Part shown: in pieces, positions 58,401-64,000 of the stretch
How the letters are laid out: the number at the start of each line of letters is the position of its first letter
How positions within the stretch are numbered: the first letter of the stretch is position 1
Assembly: GCA_002197995.1 (NCBI GenBank)
Contig: NGZR01000002.1
Location: 7,812,001 to 7,876,000, forward strand
DNA length: 64,000 nucleotides
Origin: Gaeumannomyces sp. JS-464
Taxonomy: Eukaryota; Ascomycota; Sordariomycetes; Magnaporthales; Magnaporthaceae
Reading direction: 5' to 3'
Program-made: the position numbers and the translations under genes
Notes under the pieces: generated by a model
The model's database searches: none
What the model saw: only the letters and a program-made list of their open reading frames with translations
What the model was told of the DNA's origin: nothing

Positions 58401-59055
58401 CTTGCTTCCCGTCGCCCTCTCTCGTCACCCTTTTCCCCCATTTTTCTTTCCTTTTGCAGCTCGTTAGCGCCTGTGAGGGGATCCCAGCTTTCCGGGAGAT
58501 CGTCGTGGCTGTTGGCGACAAACAAACCACACCCCCGAACCCCCCTCCCCTCTTCCATGGTTGTATATATCCCAGCTTGAGCCTCTCCGCGGGCTCCACG
58601 CCGTCTGCTTGTGTGTATTGCATCAAGGCTTCTCCCTGTGTCTCCTCCGATCAACCCTTTTTTGTGTCACCTGCGACCAGCATCAGGGACACCCAGCAAG
58701 CCCTGCGTTACTCGACGGCACTCGGTGCCGGCTACTTCTTCCCGCCGTCGCACACAAGACGCAAGAGGCGGATACGTACACCGACATACATAGAGTGTGT
58801 GCGTCTGTGTGAGGGACCCCGCCCGTCAGCAGCTCGAACTACGAGCACCTCGATCGACCTTCTCGGCTCCCTGCCTCTCACGACACAACACCAGGCCAGC
58901 AGTACAGCGACCACAGGCAGGAGTCAGTGTTGGGCCAGAAAACCGGCCGTGTCTGTCTGCGCGCGCGACAACCAAACGAGCGCACAGCTAGCCGAGCAAA
59001 GTTCACCAGCAGAACGGCAGCCTGCGATTCCAATCCACGACACACCACCTTCACC
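52481..59055. other. 6.6-kb gene-poor region
   Basis: The largest gap. ORFs such as 53334-54050 (minus), 54231-54770 (minus) and 57965-58654 (minus) have no recognisable domain and overlap counterparts on the other strand. Short imperfect repeats occur near 57455-57500. No transposon remnants or RNA genes were identified. The last ~500 nt probably include a long leader for the gene at 59056. Confidence 0.45.
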
Positions 59056-60978
59056 ATGCATTTGGCACGCTCGGGGCTCGTGCTCGTCACGGCTCTGGCG
59101 TCGTCGGCCGATGCGCTGAGGACGGCGCCGGGGTCGCCGTGCTCCAAGGAGTGCGGAAACGTACTCTCGGCCACGACGCCCGACGACATGGAGTGCTACG
59201 ACGACCCTTCAAGATACTCGTCCACGGCCGCCGGCACTGTCCTGCGGAACTGCATCACATGCCAGATGACGAGCACATACACCAGCGACGACGGCCAGTC
59301 CGACCTCCAGTGGCTTCTCTGTGAGTGATGAGCGCCCCTACCACGCCCATGCGCAAAGGCTCCGGCAGGAGAGTCCGAATTCTAATCGTCGGCTATTTGT
59401 CCCTGTCTATTAGATAACCTAAGGTACACATCGTCAACCTGTTTGTTTGGATTTCCCAACAACGAAGCCAAGAAGCTCAACACCGGACCTTGCCTCACAC
59501 GGTAGGCTCCTTTCTTTCCTACTTCTCCTCTCGTGTTTACTCGCCTTTCCCCTTTTACTTTGCTGTCCTGCCAGCAAGATCACCTCACCAAACCTGGCCG
59601 CTCAGAGCGGCCGCCCCGCCCGGACATGCACAGTGCTAACCCGTCCCACGTCAGCACCGCATGTGAGCCCTTCAAGGATTCCCTACAGTGGCAGAACCTG
59701 TCGACCACCGCGAAGCCGTACGACTACTGTAGGCTGTGGGACGAGTTCCAGTTCACAAAGTGCAGTGCCTGCTTGGCCCCTGGTCGCCATTATGTGGCCG
59801 CCAACATGATGACCATGCTCGACGCCGGCTGCCAACAGAAGCCCGACGCGGGCCGCACAATCAGCGTCTCGGATCGGCCCTTCACATCCACCATCATCAA
59901 GGTCACCGACCCTTCCCCGATCGGTACCTTCAGGCCTGACGAGGGCCCCCTCACCCTCGGCGCCAAGGTCGGCATCGCGGCCGCGGGCGTCGTGCTGCTG
60001 CTGCTCGCCGCGGGCTGCGGCATCATCTGCAACGGCAAGCGCCGCCGACGGGCCTTCCTGCGCAATCTCGAGAAGCGCCAGGCCCAAGGCCACATCGGCG
60101 GCGGTTTTGGGGGTGGCAGCAGCAGGGGCCGCTGGCCCGGAAGCCAGGGCGGCGGCGGTGGCGACATGTTCGAGACACCCGTCAGCCAAAAGCCGCTCTT
60201 CACAAGCTGGGAGCAGTCGCCGGTGTCGGCGCACACGGACCAGACCGGCTTTTCGACGGGTCTGTCGCCCGCCGTCGAGAAGGGCGGCGCGGGAGGGGCG
60301 GGCCCGTCCAGCTTCCCCACGCGCTACTTCTCGCCCTACAGCAGTCAGTTCAACAGCCCCGTCAGCGGACAAGAGAGCACGCCGACGCAGTGGCCGCAGC
60401 CCGACGGCCAGCCGCAACCGCAACAGGCGGGTATCAGTGGCGGCCTTTCCCCCAGAGGCTGGCCGACCAGCACCCAAGAGAAGCTGTTCCAGTTGGCGCA
60501 GATGCAGCAAGAGCGAGAGGAGGCGTACCGGATGCAGTTTGCGCTACATCAGCAACAACTACAGCAGCAGCAGCAACAACAACAACAACAGCCCCAGCAG
60601 CAACCAGGAGGGCTGTATCCTCAGGACATCGGCCTCGCATTCGGTGGCGACGACCCCAGCCTGCGATCCAAGGCATCGGCGCAGAGCATGCAGTCGCACG
60701 AGGGACAGCAGCAGCAACCACAATACCCGCCGCCGCCCCAACAGCCGCAACAATACCACAACCAGAGCAGCCCGTGGGGCTTCTCCGACGTCAAGGGGAA
60801 GCAGGCAGACTACTACAGGAGCGAGGAGTACGAACTGCACGAAGTCGACAGCAACGGCAGCGTGCGTGTGCCGTCGGGGGCGCCCATGGCCCCCGTGCTC
60901 AACCACCCGGGCTATGGAAGGTGCCCGCCACCACCGGCCCCGGCCGCGGTGAGACCGCAGTGGCAGGGGAGCTTTTAA
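59056..60978 (+). CDS. Cys-rich single-pass membrane protein, family B copy 2
   Basis: Exons 59056-59320, 59414-59501 and 59655-60978 give 558 aa with an intact frame; introns are 59321-59413 (GTGAGT...TAG) and 59502-59654 (GTAGGC...CAG, with a GCTAAC branch site). Signal peptide MHLARSGLVLVTALASSADA; a cysteine-patterned head (APGSPCSKEC, MECYDD, RNCITCQMTS, STCLFGFP, TACEPF, YCRLWDEF, KCSACL, LDAGCQQK); one membrane helix (about 221-243, VGIAAAGVVLLLLAAGCGII) followed by KRRRR; then a Gly-, Gln- and Pro-rich tail with CAG-encoded Gln runs. Against the gene at 36526-38650, the head cysteines, LDA.CQQK before the stalk and the first intron are conserved, while the second intron differs in place. 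Function unknown; surface sensor or adhesion anchor is an inference. Confidence 0.75.
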
Positions 60979-61418
60979 AAGCGGATGTGATCTACCCGCT
61001 CTGTACACAATGTATTCTTTTGTCGCAACAACTATCTTGTCCTGTTGCTGAAGTTAATGTCTTATGCCCATTTTGGCAATTGTTGGCCCGTGTAGGCGCG
61101 CGGCCAGCTTGGAGTTTTATGGAGTACCAGCAGCAAGTGGATAATGGTTGGCGGAGGGGAAAGGGAGGGGATGTTTTTCGAGATACCTGGGACTTTCGCG
61201 CACAACGCGCCGTGCCTTTATAACCGTCCTACTTTTTATATAAACTGTATGCATGAATGGATGCAAAACCAATGTACAAGCTTGTTCAAATGTCATTATA
61301 TTACCTAGCAAGGCACACGTATACATACATCGTCTTCCCTTGCCTCCACTTTCACATATTATTCTCCAGAATATAGCAGTCGTGATTATTCGTGTCATCT
61401 TGAGGAGAATGATATCCA
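60979..61418. other. Intergenic, convergent 3' ends
   Basis: 440 nt, A/T-rich toward 61200-61400, with no gene seen. Confidence 0.5.
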
Positions 61419-62106
61419 TCAACCACTTCGCATGGGAGGGTCCTCCTTCATCCCATCAACCGGGCCTGCGCAGACCCCCGCCGCCGTCACCCGGCCGGGT
61501 TCGCGGAGCAGGCCCGGTTCTGTTGATCCGGCGTTGGCGTTGCTGCCGCCCAGGCTCGGGACCTGGCCGTGGCCGGCCTCGTCGTCCGAGATGCGCTGGC
61601 CGCGCACGCGCGCCGTCAGCCTCTCCCCGGCCAGCGGCGACATGGCGCGCGTGGCGGCCTCGAGTGCGGCCCGCGACACGACCCTGAAGCCGCCATCGCG
61701 CATTGTCATGTTGCCAGACCGGCCGCCGTAGGTCTCGTACATGTCGAACGGTCTCCCATTACCGTCATCTTACCACTCCCTGGTCCACGGCAAAGGACAC
61801 CACCAGGTCGGCCAGGCCCACGCGGTCTAGACTGGAGGCGAAGTCTGACGGGGAAGTCGCCAGTGTATCGGGGTACAGGACGCACACGTCGTCGGCGCCC
61901 AGGCGCTCCGGCCGCCCAACGCTCCTGCCCGCCCGCCATCTCCCGCCCTGATGGTGATGGTCGCGCGTGGGAGACAGCTGCAGCCAGTGCGACCACACCT
62001 CATCGCCCGTGCCGCCAGCAATGACGCTGCCTTCGGCGGTCGGGCCCTTGCTGACATAAAAGGCGTAGCTGGCGCTCGCCGGCCTAGAGGCCCTGGTGGG
62101 CGGCAT
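61419..62106 (-). CDS. Hypothetical protein, about 228 aa
   Basis: Two open frames on the minus strand appear to be one gene. The first, from ATG 62106, reads MPPTRASRPASASYAFYVSK, then GGTGDEVWSHWLQLSPTRD, VCVLYPDTLATSPSDFASSL and DRVGLADLVVSFAVDQGVV. The second continues DGNGRPFDMYETYGGRSGNM-TMRDGGFRVVSRAALEAA to TGA at 61419. They join if one base is removed (or two added) near 61768 (GTAAGATGACGG). The composition is well balanced and unlike a shadow frame, but I recognise no domain. The end is Gly/Pro-rich. It converges on the Cys-rich membrane gene and diverges from NIT3. Confidence 0.55.
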
Positions 62107-62559
62107 GCTTCGTTTTATTTAATTTTTTCTCCCGTTCGGTGCGCCAGGGGTTCAGCAGTCGACAAGAATATTGGACAAGACAAACACACCACAGGAACCC
62201 TAACCCCCACATCTCCTCGGCTCAGCGACTCGACAATGCCGGGCTCTGACGTAACGGTTAAGTGACCCGCACTGCCGGGCCACCACCGGCGCCTACCGAG
62301 GAGAGGGGCGCGGGGGCGATATCGGCCGAGGGGACCCGAAAAGTATCGCCGTCCACCCACCCACCCGCACCGCGTATACAATGCGGAGAGCGCTCACGAC
62401 GGCGGCGGCGACAACGACGAGGGCGACTTCGCGCACAAACATCGTCTCGTCCGCTTCAAAGCTCAGCACTCTCCACACACACAGGCCAGCAGCAGCACAG
62501 CCCATCCTGCCATCACTGTTCCCCCAGCAGGAGTCGCCGCCCGAGCCGCGCGAGCCACG
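62107..62559. other. Divergent intergenic region, possible NIT3 N-terminal extension
   Basis: 453 nt between two start codons. From ATG 62381 a frame encodes MRRALTTAAATTTRATSRTN followed by IVSSASKLS, which looks like a mitochondrial presequence but is out of frame with the NIT3 start at 62560. See the findings. Confidence 0.45.
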
Positions 62560-63546
62560 ATGTCCACGACAGCAACAGCGCCGTCCGCATCCGACGACCG
62601 CGGCGCCGTCCTGAAGCAGCGCGTCCGAGTCGCCTGCGTCCAGCTGTCCAGCGGCGCCGACAAGGCCGCCAACCTGTCGCGCGCGCGGTCCAAGGTCCTC
62701 TCGGCCGCCCGGGACGGGTCGGCCCAGATCGTTGTGCTGCCCGAGTGCTTCAACTCGCCCTACGGCACCGCCCACTTCCCCACCTACGCCGAGCGGCTCC
62801 TCCCGTCCCCGCCCACGCCCGACCAGTCCCCCAGCTTCCACGCGCTGGCCGGCGCGGCGCGCGAGGCCGGCGTCTACCTGGTCGCGGGATCCATCCCGGA
62901 GCTGGCCCTGGAGAGGGACGACAAGGGCGGCGAGGTCAAAAAGTACTACAACACGGCCCTGGTCTTCTCCCCTGACGGCGAGCTCCTCGCGACCCACCGC
63001 AAGGTGCACCTCTTCGACATCGACATACCCGGCAAGATCACCTTCCGCGAGTCCGACGTGCTCTCGGCCGGGTCCAAGGTGACGCTCGTCGACCTGCCGC
63101 CCTACGGCCGCATCGGCCTGGCCATCTGCTACGACGTGCGCTTCCCCGAGCTGGCCGCCGTCGCGTCCAGGCGCGGCGCCTTCGCCCTCTTCTACCCGGG
63201 CGCCTTCAACCTGACGACGGGCCCGCTGCACTGGCGGCTGCTGGCGCGCGCCCGCGCCGTCGACAACCAGATCTACGTCGCGCTGTGCAGCCCCGCCCGC
63301 GACATGGCCGAGGGCGTCTACCACGCCTACGGCCACAGCCTGGTCGCCGACCCCATGGCCGCCGTGCTGGCCGAGGCCGGCGAGGACGAGGAGATCGTGT
63401 ACGCGGACCTGAGGCCCGAGGACATCGAGGGCGCTAGGAGCGGCATCCCGCTGCGCGCCCAGCGCCGCTTCGACGTCTACCCGGACGTGAGCAAGGGCGA
63501 TGTCAAGTTTACGGATCCGGGGCAGGACGGCATCGTCGGCAAATGA
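62560..63546 (+). CDS. NIT3: Omega-amidase, Nit2/Nit3-type nitrilase
   Basis: A single exon of 328 aa with an intact frame. The nitrilase triad is Glu62 in LPECFNSPYG, Lys148 in HRKVHLFDIDIPGKI and Cys190 in GLAICYDVRFPELA. The FDIDIPGKI.F.ESDVLSAG and PGAFNLTTGPLHWRLLARARA blocks are diagnostic of the Nit2/Nit3 branch, which hydrolyses alpha-ketoglutaramate and alpha-ketosuccinamate (omega-amidase; metabolite repair of transamination by-products). Yeast NIT3 is 291 aa; the extra length is mainly the N-terminus. ATG 62560 gives a cytosolic-looking start. A presequence-like frame begins 179 nt upstream in another frame, so a mitochondrial form is possible if a base is missing or a small intron is present. 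It is the second nitrilase-superfamily gene in the window after NTA1. Confidence 0.94.
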   Translation: MSTTATAPSASDDRGAVLKQRVRVACVQLSSGADKAANLSRARSKVLSAARDGSAQIVVLPECFNSPYGTAHFPTYAERLLPSPPTPDQSPSFHALAGAAREAGVYLVAGSIPELALERDDKGGEVKKYYNTALVFSPDGELLATHRKVHLFDIDIPGKITFRESDVLSAGSKVTLVDLPPYGRIGLAICYDVRFPELAAVASRRGAFALFYPGAFNLTTGPLHWRLLARARAVDNQIYVALCSPARDMAEGVYHAYGHSLVADPMAAVLAEAGEDEEIVYADLRPEDIEGARSGIPLRAQRRFDVYPDVSKGDVKFTDPGQDGIVGK

Positions 63547-64000
63547 ACAGACCACTCAGGTTGTAGCGACTGGTGCTTGAGACGGTATTACTGTACCAAT
63601 AGAACAATAAACAGCCCTACGAAATTCAACAAGGTACAGATCTCTGGAAGGGAAGCCCGTGTACCGTGCATGAAGAGGAACAGAATCCATCTGCAAAGAG
63701 GGGCCCGGATGGGGGTACATGTGGCGGATCGCGGACAGGCCGATTGCCTGCTTCCCGTCAGAGGCCCCGCGATACGAGGCTCTCCGAGTCCCTCTGAGTT
63801 TGTGCGCGACAGCGACACCCAGCCCGGAGATTTTTTTCTTTCTCTAATAGCAGAGTCCATCCGATTCTCGGACCAGGCCACATCACAACCCTTTAGCAGC
63901 AACCGAGACCCATCCCATGATAATGATCTACCGTCCAATCGCGCAACGTATGTTCCCCATTTCGATCTTAATGCTGTCTGCCTCCTCACATCAAATAACC
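63547..64000. other. 3' flank of NIT3 to window end
   Basis: The NIT3 3' UTR and anonymous sequence. A minus-strand frame at 63588-63989 has no recognisable domain. Nothing is supported. Confidence 0.45.

Noticed and set aside
62293..63555. 420-aa minus-strand frame opposite NIT3
   Set aside because: Antisense shadow of an intact conserved gene, with no recognisable motif.

Overview
The window reads as nuclear DNA of a filamentous ascomycete (Pezizomycotina, most likely Sordariomycetes). Genes are split by short introns (about 60 to 150 nt, GTRNGT donors, CTRAC-like branch sites, YAG acceptors), are GC-rich, lie on both strands without operons, and are separated by long intergenic stretches. 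The protein set is fungal: SLY1, FES1, MRPL7, SEC8, ARG7, Derlin, NTA1, NIT3, GRX5 and a PNUTS/Ppn1-like protein. The exact genus cannot be fixed from sequence alone.

Layout. 0-25 kb is housekeeping: the 3' end of a gamma-glutamyltransferase, monothiol glutaredoxin GRX5 (-), an F-box-like/ankyrin protein (+), phosphopantothenoylcysteine decarboxylase (+), a PNUTS/Ppn1-like PP1-docking CCCH protein (-), SM protein SLY1 (+), Hsp70 exchange factor FES1 (+), mitochondrial ribosomal uL5m/MRPL7 (-) and exocyst SEC8 (+). 25-36 kb has two paralogous single-pass membrane proteins on either side of a GH47 alpha-mannosidase, a tRNA-derived Pol III/SINE-like element, ARG7 (-) and a Derlin (+). 36-61 kb is gene-poor: two paralogous Cys-rich single-pass membrane proteins, a secreted protein with an apparent internal duplication, and an N-terminal amidase, separated by gaps of 4.6 to 6.6 kb. 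61-64 kb holds a short unknown protein (-) and a NIT3-type omega-amidase (+).

How the genes relate. SLY1 (ER-Golgi fusion), SEC8 (exocytosis), GH47 (N-glycan trimming) and Derlin (ERAD) all serve the secretory pathway but are ordinary neighbours rather than a cluster. The least described content is the surface protein set: two separate families, each with two members here, conserved intron positions within each pair, secreted heads, one membrane helix and low-complexity tails.

Quality caveat. At least 11 of 21 genes, including conserved ones (SEC8, FES1, Derlin, GH47, PNUTS-like, NTA1), carry one or more apparent single-base frameshifts, many of them in or beside short homopolymer runs. This looks like assembly error rather than mass gene death. 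CDS spans below are therefore gene spans, with the break positions stated. Two regulatory sites fit their genes well: a four-unit heat-shock element upstream of FES1 and a TGAGTCA (Gcn4/CPC1) site upstream of ARG7.
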